Below are positions 1-7,202 of a stretch of 36,567 nt of DNA, in pieces. Each line of letters starts with the position of its first letter. Position 1 is the stretch's first letter. Below the pieces are notes generated by a model, which saw only the letters and a list, made by a program, of their open reading frames with translations, was not told where the DNA came from and made no database searches. This stretch comes from Bacteroidales bacterium (GTDB lineage Bacteria; Bacteroidota; Bacteroidia; Bacteroidales; Bacteroidaceae), in assembly GCA_004552155.1 (NCBI GenBank), contig SFPF01000001.1, positions 1 through 36,567 of the forward strand. The letters are read 5' to 3'. A program made the translations under genes and the position numbers.

Positions 1-15
1 AAAGGAGCAGAAATT

Positions 16-846
16 ATGTCTACGATTTATGAAATTCCCTGCGTCAAGGGCTTTATCCGCATGTGCAACGATGGCTGGCTGCAGGGCTGGCACGAGCGCA
101 ACGGCGGCAACCTGACCTACCGCATGACCGGGGAGGACGTCGCCGCCTGCCGCCCCTACTTCGACGCCGAGCCGCGCGAGTGGGTCAACATGGGCGTGCA
201 GGCCGATAATCTGGCCGGTGAGTACTTCATCACCACCGGCTCCGGCAAGTTCTTCCGCAACGTCGAGCCTGACCCGATCCACAGCATCGGCATTGTGGAG
301 ATCAACGACAAGGGCGACAGCTGGCGCATCGTCTGGGGTCTGGCCGACGGCGCACGCCCGACGTCCGAGTTCCCCAGCCATTTCATGAACCACAGCGTCC
401 GCAAGGCCGCCACCAACGGCGCGAACCGCGTTATTTATCACTGCCACGCCACCAACGTCATTGCGCTGACCTACATCCTGCCGTTGACGGACCGTGACTT
501 CTCCCGCGCCCTGTGGCAGAGCGCTACTGAGTGCCCCGTCGTTTTCCCCGAGGGCGTTGGCGTCTGCCCCTGGATGGTCCCGGGCGGCGCGGACATCGCC
601 ATGGCAACCTCCGAAAAGATGAAAACCTATCAGGCCGCTATCTGGGCACAGCACGGCCTGTTTGCCTCCGGCCCTGACTTTGACATCACCTTCGGCCTCG
701 CCCACACGATTGAAAAGAGTGCCGAGATCTACGTCAAGGTCCTGTCCATGGGCGGCGGCCTGATCCGCCAGACCATCACGGACGATGACCTGCGCGCCAT
801 TGCCCACGACTTCGGTGTCACCCTCAACGAGAACTTCCTCGACTAA
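16..846 (+). CDS. rhaD: Rhamnulose-1-phosphate aldolase RhaD
   Basis: Class II, zinc-dependent cytoplasmic aldolase that splits L-rhamnulose 1-phosphate into dihydroxyacetone phosphate and L-lactaldehyde, the last step of rhamnose breakdown. The 276 residues match the E. coli RhaD length and pattern: NGGN at 29-32, TGSGKFF around 74-80 (phosphate binding), PTSE with the catalytic-type Glu118, HCHATN with His142 and His144, and QHG with His213 as the third zinc ligand. The fuculose-phosphate aldolase family is related, but the long insert and these motifs favour RhaD. The start is fixed by a strong AAAGGAGC site ending 7 bases before ATG. A terminator follows at once, so this is the last gene of an operon that lies to the left of the window. 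It belongs to the Clostridia-like segment. Confidence 0.93.
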   Translation: MSTIYEIPCVKGFIRMCNDGWLQGWHERNGGNLTYRMTGEDVAACRPYFDAEPREWVNMGVQADNLAGEYFITTGSGKFFRNVEPDPIHSIGIVEINDKGDSWRIVWGLADGARPTSEFPSHFMNHSVRKAATNGANRVIYHCHATNVIALTYILPLTDRDFSRALWQSATECPVVFPEGVGVCPWMVPGGADIAMATSEKMKTYQAAIWAQHGLFASGPDFDITFGLAHTIEKSAEIYVKVLSMGGGLIRQTITDDDLRAIAHDFGVTLNENFLD

Positions 847-854
847 CATTACGG

Positions 855-892
855 GCAAAACGCCCCTGACCGAACGGTCAGGGGCGTTTTGC
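855..892 (+). terminator. Rho-independent terminator of rhaD
   Basis: A 17-bp perfect stem (855-871 with 876-892) closes on a GAAC loop. The stem ends in TTTTGC, so the descending arm supplies the T tract. It lies 8 bases after the rhaD stop codon. Confidence 0.85.
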
Positions 893-929
893 TGTCTCTT
901 GGCCCCCTCTGCGAGGGGGCCAAGAGACA
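893..929. repeat. Perfect 17-bp inverted repeat
   Basis: TGTCTCTTGGCCCCCTC (893-909) pairs fully with 913-929 around a 3-base loop. It abuts the rhaD terminator with no gap. GC-rich, with no T tract, so it is more likely a dispersed intergenic palindrome than a second terminator. Confidence 0.7.
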
Positions 930-957
930 GCGGGTGGGGGGGGGGAGAACTGTACGG

Positions 958-1037
958 CGGCCCGAAATATTTCGGGCCGCGCAAGCTCTCCCCTCATCCG
1001 GCCCTGCGGGGCCACCTTCTCCCCCAGGGGGAGAAGG
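958..1037. repeat. Intergenic palindromes of Clostridia type
   Basis: A perfect 22-bp palindrome (958-979, CGGCCCG...CGGGCCG) is followed by a GC-rich block at 992-1037 that starts CCTCATCCGGCCCTG and ends in a hairpin (CCTTCTCCCC at 1015-1024 with GGGGAGAAGG at 1028-1037). From memory this second block resembles a dispersed repeat common in Faecalibacterium/Subdoligranulum-type genomes; it could not be searched here. Confidence 0.6.
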
Positions 1038-1039
1038 TT

Positions 1040-1231
1040 TCAGGGCTTCTTCTTTGGAATATGAACCTCCGGGATGGCGACGTTTTCATAGTTGATGGAC
1101 TTGTGCTTCTCCGGGGTCTCGGGGGCGTCGCTGTGGGTGACATGGCCGGTGTGGACCTCGGGCAGGGCAACGTCGTCACTGTGGACACGGTAGCGCTGCT
1201 TTTTCAGCGCCTCGCGCAGCTTGCGGAACAT
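1040..1231 (-). CDS. Small hypothetical protein after gltS
   Basis: A 63-residue protein beginning MFRKLREALKKQRYRVH. The start is set by a good GGGAGGT site 7 bases upstream of ATG; a longer frame opening at 1300 would overlap gltS and has no such site. It begins 16 bases after the gltS stop on the same strand, so it is the third gene of the TAXI-gltS operon. The N-terminus is basic and amphipathic. The rest is hydrophilic and contains a repeated phrase, VALPEVHTGH at about 22-31 and VAIPEVHIPKK at about 52-62. There is no signal peptide and no membrane segment. No family was recognised and no function is proposed. Confidence 0.6.
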   Translation of the reverse strand: MFRKLREALKKQRYRVHSDDVALPEVHTGHVTHSDAPETPEKHKSINYENVAIPEVHIPKKKP

Positions 1232-1247
1232 CAGAAGGACCTCCCAA

Positions 1248-2381
1248 TTAGATAAAGTTGATAAAGAAGGTGATGACCAGACTGTTGAGGAAGTCCGCAA
1301 ACAGACTGCCTACCAGCGGGATCAGCAGATACGCCTTGACCGACGGGGCATACTTTTCGCACAGGGCCTGCATGTTGGCCATGGCGTTGGGCGTCGCGCC
1401 CATGCCAAAGCCGCAGACGCCCGCCGCAATGACCGCAGCGTCATAGTCGCGGCCCATGATGTTGAAAATCACAAAGTAGGTGAACAGGAAAATCAGCAAC
1501 GTCTGGCCCGCCAGCAGGATGATGAGCGGCAGCGCCAGCGCGGCCAGCTGCCACAGCTTCAGCGTGATCATGGCAATGCCCAGGAACAGCGAGAGGCTGA
1601 TGCCGCCGATGTCGTTGATCTCGCCCATGTGGGTCGTGAATTTGTGGGTGAATTCGCCGATATTGCGCATACACGCCGCGGCGATCATCGCGCCGATATA
1701 AATGGGGAACGTCAGCCCGGTCATGGCCAGCGCTTTGGAGATGAACGTGCCGATGCCGATGGCGATAATCAGCTGGAACACAGCAGCCGGGTACATGCTG
1801 GTGTGGCGCTCGTGCTTGATTTCTTCCTCCACCAGCAGGCTGTCGTCCTCGGGCACAACGGTGTCCAGCAGCTTGCGGCGCTCAATGAGCAGACGGCCCG
1901 TCGGGCCGCCCATGACGCTGCCCGCAATCAGGCCGTAGGTAGCGTGGTCGCGCCCGCAACGCCGAAGTCCTCGAGCACGGGGCCGAACGCGCCCGCCGTG
2001 CCGTGGCCGCCGACCATCGGGATGGAACCGGTGCACAGACCGATCAGCGGCGAGATACCCAGCAGATCTGCCAGCCCGACGGCGAGGAAGTTCTGGCACA
2101 AAATCAGCGCAACGACCAGCCCCAAGAAGAGGATCAGCGATTTGCCGCCGCTTTTCAGCACCTTGAGGTTGGCCTGAAAGCCTACCGAGGTGAAGAAGAA
2201 CACCATGCAGACTTCCTTTAAAATGTCGTCAAATTCAAACTCGGCAATGCCGGTCACATAGCAGAGACAGGTGAAAACGGCAAACAGCACGCCGCCCGAT
2301 GCGCGCCTTCAAAAAGCGGCCCAGCATCAGCACGCAGACCGCCGCAAACAGCGTCTGGTACATATCCAGTGAGATGATCAT
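1248..2381 (-). pseudogene. gltS: Sodium/glutamate symporter GltS, frame-broken
   Basis: Sodium-coupled glutamate uptake carrier of the ESS family, multi-spanning in the inner membrane. The sequence reads in three pieces. ATG at 2381 gives MIISLDMYQTLF...LGRFLKAR, then the frame is lost near 2296-2312, where about 14 residues expected in the family are missing. The frame from about 2299 continues with SGGVLFAV and the signature GSIPMVGGHGTAGAF. It breaks again near 1938-1948, apparently by loss of one base. The last frame holds TYGLIAG, GGPTGRLL, SLSLFLGIAMITLKLW and GFGMGATPNAMANMQ and ends at 1248. The start overlaps the TAXI stop as ATGA, implying translational coupling. The breaks may be assembly errors, as similar ones occur elsewhere in the window. 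Family assignment is firm. Confidence 0.88.
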
Positions 2382-3355
2382 GCGGCGGCCTCCTGTTCAG
2401 GGGACGCGCCCGTCTCCGGCCCTGCGGGGGTGATGCCCTGCGCGGTGTAGTACGCAGCGGCCCCGGTGTGGTAGGGGATAACGCTCTGCGCGGCGGCCAC
2501 GGCGGGGTCGGTCACCAGCGGCACCGGCACGGCGGCAGCCACGGCGTCCACGCTGTCAAAATACCGGGCAGTCAGCCTTTGGACGGTCTCGTCGGACAGC
2601 GCGTTCGACGCCAGCAGAAGCGCCTGCACGCTGACGGTCCAGACGTCCTCACCCTGACCGGCGTAGGTCCCGGCGGGGATAACGCAGACGCGGTAGGCAG
2701 GGTAGGCCGCCAGCAGCCGCGCACCGACACCCCCATCGACGGAGAGCAGACGGATGGCGCAGGTCTCGGCCAGCTGCTCCAGCGCGTCGGCGTGCAGACC
2801 GGCGGTGACGAACATCGCGTCGATCGTGCCGTCGGCCAGCCGGGCGGCAGCGTCGGTGTAGTTCAGGTTTACAGTGTGCACCAGGCGGTTGTTCAGGCCG
2901 CAGGCGGCCAACACCTGCCAGGCGTTCTGCTCGGTGCCGGATTCCTCCTCGCCGACGCTGAGCGTGCAGCCCTGCAGCTCCTCCAGCGTCGTAATGCCGG
3001 AGTCGGCCCGGACAACGATCTGCACGGCCTCCTCATACAGGGCGGCCACGGCGCTGAAGCTGCGCTCGGTGCTCTCGTGGGAAAAGATGCCGCTGCCGTC
3101 GTAGGCATCCTGCGCCATGTCGGACTGGGCAACGGCCAGTTGTAAATAGCCGCCCGCCAGCAGCCGCAGGTTGGCGGCGGACCCGGCGGTCTGTTTGACC
3201 TCGATGGTGCTGTTCTGGGAGGCCATGGCGGTGCCAAACGCATTGTACACGCCGCCTGCAGCCGCAGCCCCCAGCCGCAGCCGCGACGCCGCGCAGCCCG
3301 CCAGCAGGACCGCGGCGGACAGGACGGCAATGATACGGAACAGATGTTTTTTCAA
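2378..3355 (-). CDS. TAXI-family solute-binding lipoprotein
   Basis: Extracytoplasmic binding protein of the TAXI type, normally the receptor of a TRAP transporter. 325 residues from a TTG start at 3355, chosen because AGAGAGGTG lies 5 bases upstream and the protein then opens with a classic lipoprotein signal: MKKHLFR, a hydrophobic core, and LLAGC with lipidated Cys21. The mature part shows family features: the GGVYNAFGTAMA segment near the start, an SAANLRLLAGG region, the QSDMAQDAYDG block, and VVRADSGI followed by LEELQGCTLSVGEEESGTE. The stop overlaps the gltS start (ATGA). No TRAP permease gene is present; the partner here seems to be GltS. A known Thermus TAXI protein binds glutamate/glutamine, so a glutamate ligand is plausible but inferred. 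Confidence 0.85.
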   Translation of the reverse strand: MKKHLFRIIAVLSAAVLLAGCAASRLRLGAAAAGGVYNAFGTAMASQNSTIEVKQTAGSAANLRLLAGGYLQLAVAQSDMAQDAYDGSGIFSHESTERSFSAVAALYEEAVQIVVRADSGITTLEELQGCTLSVGEEESGTEQNAWQVLAACGLNNRLVHTVNLNYTDAAARLADGTIDAMFVTAGLHADALEQLAETCAIRLLSVDGGVGARLLAAYPAYRVCVIPAGTYAGQGEDVWTVSVQALLLASNALSDETVQRLTARYFDSVDAVAAAVPVPLVTDPAVAAAQSVIPYHTGAAAYYTAQGITPAGPETGASPEQEAAA

Positions 3356-3392
3356 TCGTACACCTCTCTGTTGTGTTTTATCGAATGACTCC

Positions 3393-3616
3393 GTAGGGGC
3401 GCATTCTATATGCGCCCGCGGAAGTTTGCCTTGCCGCAAACGGGTACGGGCGGATATGGAATCCGCCCCTACGTTTTTTGTGGGGGCGCCTCGCGTGGAG
3501 TTTTCTCCCTTTGTCGGAAACGTAATCCGTAGGGGCGCATTTTATATGCGCCCGCAGCTTTTCCATGACAGAGCGCCGACGGGAGGCCGCGGGCCGGACA
3601 TGTCCGGCCCCTACAG
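3393..3616. repeat. Cluster of four dispersed palindromes
   Basis: The leader of the TAXI gene contains four hairpins built alike: GGGCGCAT...ATGCGCCC at 3397-3417 and again at 3533-3553, GGGCGGAT...ATCCGCCC at 3448-3468, and a perfect 20-bp palindrome GGGCCGGACATGTCCGGCCC at 3591-3610. Each is bordered on one side by GTAGGGG or CCCCTAC, so they are members of one repeat family. No gene was found in 3356-3740; this stretch holds these repeats, the contig join and the tRNA promoter. Confidence 0.75.
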
Positions 3617-3693
3617 AATGCTTACAGGCCCACCACATCCCAATGCTTATCGTTCCTGTTCAGCACCTCGCAGCCAATATTGGCAGTTACGCT
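3617..3693. other. Probable join between two genomes
   Basis: Left of here genes have Shine-Dalgarno sites, Clostridia families and Clostridia-type repeats. Right of here promoters, A/T-rich start regions and every gene are Bacteroidota. The change happens after the last GTAGGGG-type palindrome (ends 3616) and before the TTG of the tRNA-Arg promoter (3694). No integrase, transposase or target duplication is visible. Confidence 0.65.
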
Positions 3694-3723
3694 TTGCAGC
3701 ATAAAAATAAATCTGTAACTTTG
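3694..3723 (+). promoter_or_regulatory. Bacteroidota promoter for tRNA-Arg
   Basis: TTG (3694-3696), 19 bases, then TAACTTTG (3716-3723) matches the Bacteroidota sigma-ABfr consensus TTG-N19/21-TAnnTTTG. The tRNA starts 18 bases further on. Confidence 0.8.
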
Positions 3724-3740
3724 CACTGCAAATACAAAAT

Positions 3741-3815
3741 GGTTCCGTAGCTCAGTAGGATTAGAGCAACGCCCTTCTAAGGCGTGGGTCTTGGGTTCGA
3801 ACCCCAACGGAATCA
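3741..3815 (+). tRNA. tRNA-Arg (anticodon TCT)
   Basis: A full cloverleaf can be drawn. Acceptor GGTTCCG (3741-3747) pairs with CGGAATC (3808-3814) with one G-T. The D stem is GCTC/GAGC. The anticodon stem ACGCC/GGCGT holds loop CTTCTAA with anticodon TCT (AGA codons). The T stem TTGGG/CCCAA holds loop TTCGAAC. Discriminator base A at 3815; CCA is not encoded. Confidence 0.96.
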
Positions 3816-3829
3816 CTACCAATACCAAG

Positions 3830-3877
3830 AACACCTTTCGTTTGCGTTTTCTATGCAAATGAAAGGTGTTTTGTTGT
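3830..3877 (+). terminator. Terminator after tRNA-Arg
   Basis: A 16-bp stem with one G-T pair (3830-3845 with 3855-3870) is followed by TTTGTTG. It lies 15 bases after the tRNA. Confidence 0.75.
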
Positions 3878-3969
3878 ATTTCTTCTTTTTGATAAATCTG
3901 TTTTAGATTTTTCAACTCGGCAAATTCCCCTTTGTCTCCCAAAAATTCGGCTGTTAGGGTATTTTTGCG

Positions 3970-3977
3970 TAAGTTTG
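3970..3977 (+). promoter_or_regulatory. Likely -7 box for tsaB
   Basis: TAAGTTTG, followed by C, matches TAnnTTTG and lies 29 bases before the tsaB ATG. The matching upstream position reads TTC rather than TTG (3946-3948), so the -33 element is weak. Confidence 0.55.
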
Positions 3978-4006
3978 CAGCATAATTATCTTACTATATA
4001 GTTACG

Positions 4007-4699
4007 ATGTCGTGCATTCTGCATATTGAAACCTCTACGCAGGTGTGTTCCGTCGCCGTTTCGCAAGACGGGATGTGCCTTTTTGATAAAACCGATTACG
4101 AAGGGCCTTCTCACGCGCAAGTGCTTGCGCCGTTTGTCGACGAAGCCCTTTCTTTTGCCGAAAGCCATGCTATTCCTCTCGATGCCGTTGCCGTGAGCTG
4201 CGGCCCGGGCTCTTACACCGGGCTGCGTATCGGTGTAAGCACTGCCAAGGGTGTGTGCATGGGGCGCGGCGCAAAGCTGCTCTCCGTGCCTACGCTGCAA
4301 ACGCTGGCCGTGCCCGTGCTGCTCTACCACGACGAACTGCCCGACGACGCACTGCTCTGCCCGATGATCGACGCGCGGCGCATGGAGGTGTATGCAGCTG
4401 TCTACGACCGCGCCCTCAAAGAGCTGCGCCCTACGGGGGCAGACATCGTGACGGAAGAGAGTTATAAAGAATTTCTTGACGAACGCCCCGTTTATTTCTT
4501 CGGCAACGGCGCGGAGAAATGCAAGGCAGTCATCACGCACCCCAATGCCCATTTTATCGAAGGCATACATCCTTTGGCTAAAAACATGATGCCGCTCGCC
4601 GAACGCCGGTTGGCGCAGGGCAAAGTTGAGGACGTGGCCTATTTTGAACCTTTCTACTTAAAGGAGTTTGTGGCCACGAAGCCCAAAAACCTTTTCTAA
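4007..4699 (+). CDS. tsaB: tRNA t6A synthesis protein TsaB
   Basis: Non-catalytic partner of TsaD in the complex (TsaB, TsaD, TsaE) that transfers threonylcarbamoyl to A37 of ANN-decoding tRNAs in the cytoplasm. At 230 residues it is the family length. The ASKHA-fold N-terminus is clear: ILHIETSTQVCSVAVS at 4-19, then VSCGPGSYTGLRIGVSTAKG at about 63-82, the TsaB/TsaD signature. The start is the first ATG after an A/T-rich leader without a Shine-Dalgarno site, as is normal in Bacteroidota. It is the first gene of a co-directional run (tsaB, DUF4290, murA, rimM, dxr, rseP, helicase) with short gaps, probably one transcript from the promoter near 3970. Confidence 0.95.
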   Translation: MSCILHIETSTQVCSVAVSQDGMCLFDKTDYEGPSHAQVLAPFVDEALSFAESHAIPLDAVAVSCGPGSYTGLRIGVSTAKGVCMGRGAKLLSVPTLQTLAVPVLLYHDELPDDALLCPMIDARRMEVYAAVYDRALKELRPTGADIVTEESYKEFLDERPVYFFGNGAEKCKAVITHPNAHFIEGIHPLAKNMMPLAERRLAQGKVEDVAYFEPFYLKEFVATKPKNLF

Positions 4700-4729
4700 T
4701 AATCCTTCCCCATATACAATATTATATAT

Positions 4730-5317
4730 ATGGACTACAATTCCACGCGCGAACGCCTCGCAATGCCCGAATACGGGCGGCTGGTGCAGGACATGGTGCA
4801 CCACGCGATGACCATCGCCGACAGAAACGAGCGGCAGAGCTACGCCAAAGCCATTATCACGGTGATGGCGGGCGTGAACCCGGGCATGAAAAATGTGCCC
4901 GACTTTCGCCGAAAGCTTTGGGACCATTTGGCGTTTATGGCAAACTATCAGCTCGACATTGACTACCCTTTCCCCATTACGCACTATAATGAGGAAAAAG
5001 AAAAACCGCATCTCACCTACCCCGGCCACGAAATAAAGTGGCGGCACTACGGACATCTCATCGAGGAGGCCGTGAAGTCGCTCCCCGAAATGCCCGACAC
5101 GGCGCAGCGACGCCAACTCCTGCGGCAGGTGGGCACGCGCATGAAGCGCAGCCTTGCCGAATGGAAGGGCGACGGCGTGGAAGACGCAAAGGTGGCGCGC
5201 GACATCGCCGCCTACACCGAGGGAGCACTGGCTCCTGACTTTTCGCGTCCCGGCATGCGCCTGATGGAAATACGCGAGCAACGGAACAAGAAGGGGAAGA
5301 AGGGTAATAATCATTAA
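4730..5317 (+). CDS. DUF4290 family protein
   Basis: A 195-residue conserved Bacteroidota protein of unknown function. It opens MDYNSTRERLAMPEYGR, the usual N-terminus of the family, and has conserved blocks ITVMAGVNP, DFRRKLWDHLAFM, DIDYPFPI and IKWRHYGHLIEEAV. It looks soluble, with no signal peptide or membrane segment, and the C-terminal tail is basic (EQRNKKGKKGN). It lies 30 bases after tsaB and 10 bases before murA. Family members are commonly found directly upstream of murA in this phylum, which suggests, but does not prove, a link with envelope growth. Confidence 0.88.
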   Translation: MDYNSTRERLAMPEYGRLVQDMVHHAMTIADRNERQSYAKAIITVMAGVNPGMKNVPDFRRKLWDHLAFMANYQLDIDYPFPITHYNEEKEKPHLTYPGHEIKWRHYGHLIEEAVKSLPEMPDTAQRRQLLRQVGTRMKRSLAEWKGDGVEDAKVARDIAAYTEGALAPDFSRPGMRLMEIREQRNKKGKKGNNH

Positions 5318-5327
5318 CTACCGCGAC

Positions 5328-6638
5328 ATGGCATCATTCATCATAGAGGGCGGACACCGCCTGACAGGAAGCATCACGCCGCAAGGCGCGAAAAACGAGG
5401 CTTTGCAGGTAATCTGCGCCACGCTGCTCACTTCCGAGCCGGTCCGCATCAAGAACATTCCGAACATTCTCGACGTAAATAACCTGATTCAACTGTTGCG
5501 CGACATCGATGTAGAGGTGACGCAGAACGGCGCGGGCGACTATACGTTCCGTGCCGCCGATGTGAACCTCGAATACCTGTCCAGCCCGGAGTTTCTGCAA
5601 CGATGCTCGCGCCTACGCGGCAGCATCTTGCTGCTCGGCCCGCTCACGGCACGCTTCGGCCGCGCCCTGCTTTCGCAGCCGGGCGGCGACAAAATCGGCC
5701 GCCGGCGTCTCGACACGCATTTCTTCGGACTGCATAAACTCGGGGCGCAATTCTCTTACGATGAGACTGCTGGGCGCTATTCCATTTCCGCCAACAAGCT
5801 GAAAGGCACTTATATGCTGCTCGACGAGGCCTCCGTGACGGGCACTGCCAACATCATTATGGCGGCCGTTATGGCCGAGGGCACGACCACGATTTACAAC
5901 GCCGCCTGCGAACCCTATATCCAGCAACTTTGCCGCCTGCTTAACGCCATGGGCGCAAGCATCAGCGGCATCGCCTCCAACCTGCTCACCATTACCGGCA
6001 CGGGCAGCCTGCACGGCGCGACCCACACGATTATGCCCGACATGATTGAAATCGGGTCGTTCATGGGCATGGCGGCCATGGTGGGCGACGGGCTAACCAT
6101 TTGCGGCGCGGCAGCAGCCGACCTCGGGTTGATTCCCGAATCGTTCCGCCGCCTCGGCGTGCAGATGGAGCAAAAAGGGGAGGACATCTTTATCCCCCGC
6201 CAGGAGCACTACGAGATAGAATCCTTTATCGACGGTTCGTTTATGAACCTCGCCGACGCGCCGTGGCCGGGCCTTACGCCCGACTTGCTGAGCGTGCTGC
6301 TTGTGGTTGCCACGCAGGCGAAAGGCTCTGTGCTGTTCCACCAGAAGATGTTTGAGAGCCGCCTGTTCTTCGTGGACAAGCTCATCGAAATGGGGGCGCA
6401 AATCATACTCTGCGACCCGCACCGCGCCGTGGTCATTGGCCACGACAACGCCTTGCGGCTGAGGGCGAAGCGCATGGTATCGCCGGACATTCGCGCCGGC
6501 ATCGCCCTGCTCATCGCCGCCATGAGCGCAGACGGCGTGAGTCGCATCGACAACATCGAACAGATTGACCGAGGCTATGAAAATATCGAGCAACGCCTCA
6601 CAAACCTCGGCGCAAACATCAAACGCTGCGAGGCATGA
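5328..6638 (+). CDS. murA: UDP-GlcNAc enolpyruvyl transferase MurA (Asp type)
   Basis: Transfers enolpyruvate from PEP to UDP-N-acetylglucosamine, the first committed step of peptidoglycan synthesis, in the cytoplasm. 436 residues, full length. Visible residues: Lys22-Asn23 in GAKNEA, the ARFGRAL loop at about 108-114, Asp319 in LTPDL, Arg389 in DIRAG and Arg415 in DRGYE. In the mobile loop PGGDKIGRRRLDTHF the usual catalytic Cys (E. coli Cys115) is Asp121. In families such as mycobacterial MurA an Asp here keeps activity and gives intrinsic fosfomycin resistance. It follows DUF4290, and its stop overlaps the rimM start as ATGA. Confidence 0.96.
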   Translation: MASFIIEGGHRLTGSITPQGAKNEALQVICATLLTSEPVRIKNIPNILDVNNLIQLLRDIDVEVTQNGAGDYTFRAADVNLEYLSSPEFLQRCSRLRGSILLLGPLTARFGRALLSQPGGDKIGRRRLDTHFFGLHKLGAQFSYDETAGRYSISANKLKGTYMLLDEASVTGTANIIMAAVMAEGTTTIYNAACEPYIQQLCRLLNAMGASISGIASNLLTITGTGSLHGATHTIMPDMIEIGSFMGMAAMVGDGLTICGAAAADLGLIPESFRRLGVQMEQKGEDIFIPRQEHYEIESFIDGSFMNLADAPWPGLTPDLLSVLLVVATQAKGSVLFHQKMFESRLFFVDKLIEMGAQIILCDPHRAVVIGHDNALRLRAKRMVSPDIRAGIALLIAAMSADGVSRIDNIEQIDRGYENIEQRLTNLGANIKRCEA

Positions 6639-7171
6639 TCGACAGAAACGATACTTACCACATCGGGCGCATCACGCGCATCCGTGGCCTTAAAGGCGAG
6701 GTGGAGCTGCGCTTCACCGACGATGCGTTCGACCGGGGCGACTCGCCTTATCTTTTCATGGATATGGACGGTTTGCTCGTGCCTTTCTTTTGGGAGGAAT
6801 ACGGTTTTAAGAACAAGGAAACCGCAATCTTCTCTTTTGAAGACATCGACACGGAAGACAAGGCGCGGCGACTCGTGGGGCGCGAGGTGTACTATCCGCT
6901 CGAAGCCCTGCCCGATGAGGAGGAAGAAGATTTTGAACTCTCCTCCTACAAAGCCCTCACGGGTTTTCGCGTTCGCGATGATCGCGCCGGTGCTTTGGGC
7001 GAAATCTCCGGCGTGGACGAGTCCTCGGCCAACGTATTGCTTTACATCGATAAAGAAGATGGCGAAGAACTCATACTGCCCTATCACGACGACTTCCTCG
7101 TAGATTTCAATTTGAAGAAACGCACGCTCACCCTGCACCTGCCCGACGGGCTTGTGGAACTGAACAAATAG
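6635..7171 (+). CDS. rimM: 16S rRNA processing protein RimM
   Basis: Assembly factor for the 30S subunit that binds ribosomal protein S19 and helps mature the 16S rRNA head. At 178 residues it is the normal length. The N-terminal RimM barrel begins YHIGRITRIRGLKGEVELRF at 9-28, and the middle has EDKARRLVGREVYYP. The C-terminal PRC-type barrel includes GEISGVDESSANVLL and ELILPYHDDFLVDFN, the family hallmark near the end. The ATG overlaps the murA TGA, so translation is probably coupled to murA. Confidence 0.94.
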   Translation: MIDRNDTYHIGRITRIRGLKGEVELRFTDDAFDRGDSPYLFMDMDGLLVPFFWEEYGFKNKETAIFSFEDIDTEDKARRLVGREVYYPLEALPDEEEEDFELSSYKALTGFRVRDDRAGALGEISGVDESSANVLLYIDKEDGEELILPYHDDFLVDFNLKKRTLTLHLPDGLVELNK

Positions 7172-7202
7172 CAGCGGGCGCAACACAATATACATTATAT
7201 AT

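Noticed and set aside
893..1037. Riboswitch or attenuator between rhaD and the gltS operon
   Set aside because: The hairpins are GC-rich palindromes at the 3' ends of two convergent units with no riboswitch core.
1221..2177. A 318-residue plus-strand frame over gltS
   Set aside because: Antisense shadow, rich in Gln/Arg/His, of a gene with clear GltS homology on the other strand.
3622..3942. A minus-strand frame across the tRNA-Arg gene (contains GFEPKTHALEGRCSNPTE)
   Set aside because: This is the well-known spurious translation of an antisense tRNA. It spans the tRNA, its promoter and its terminator.
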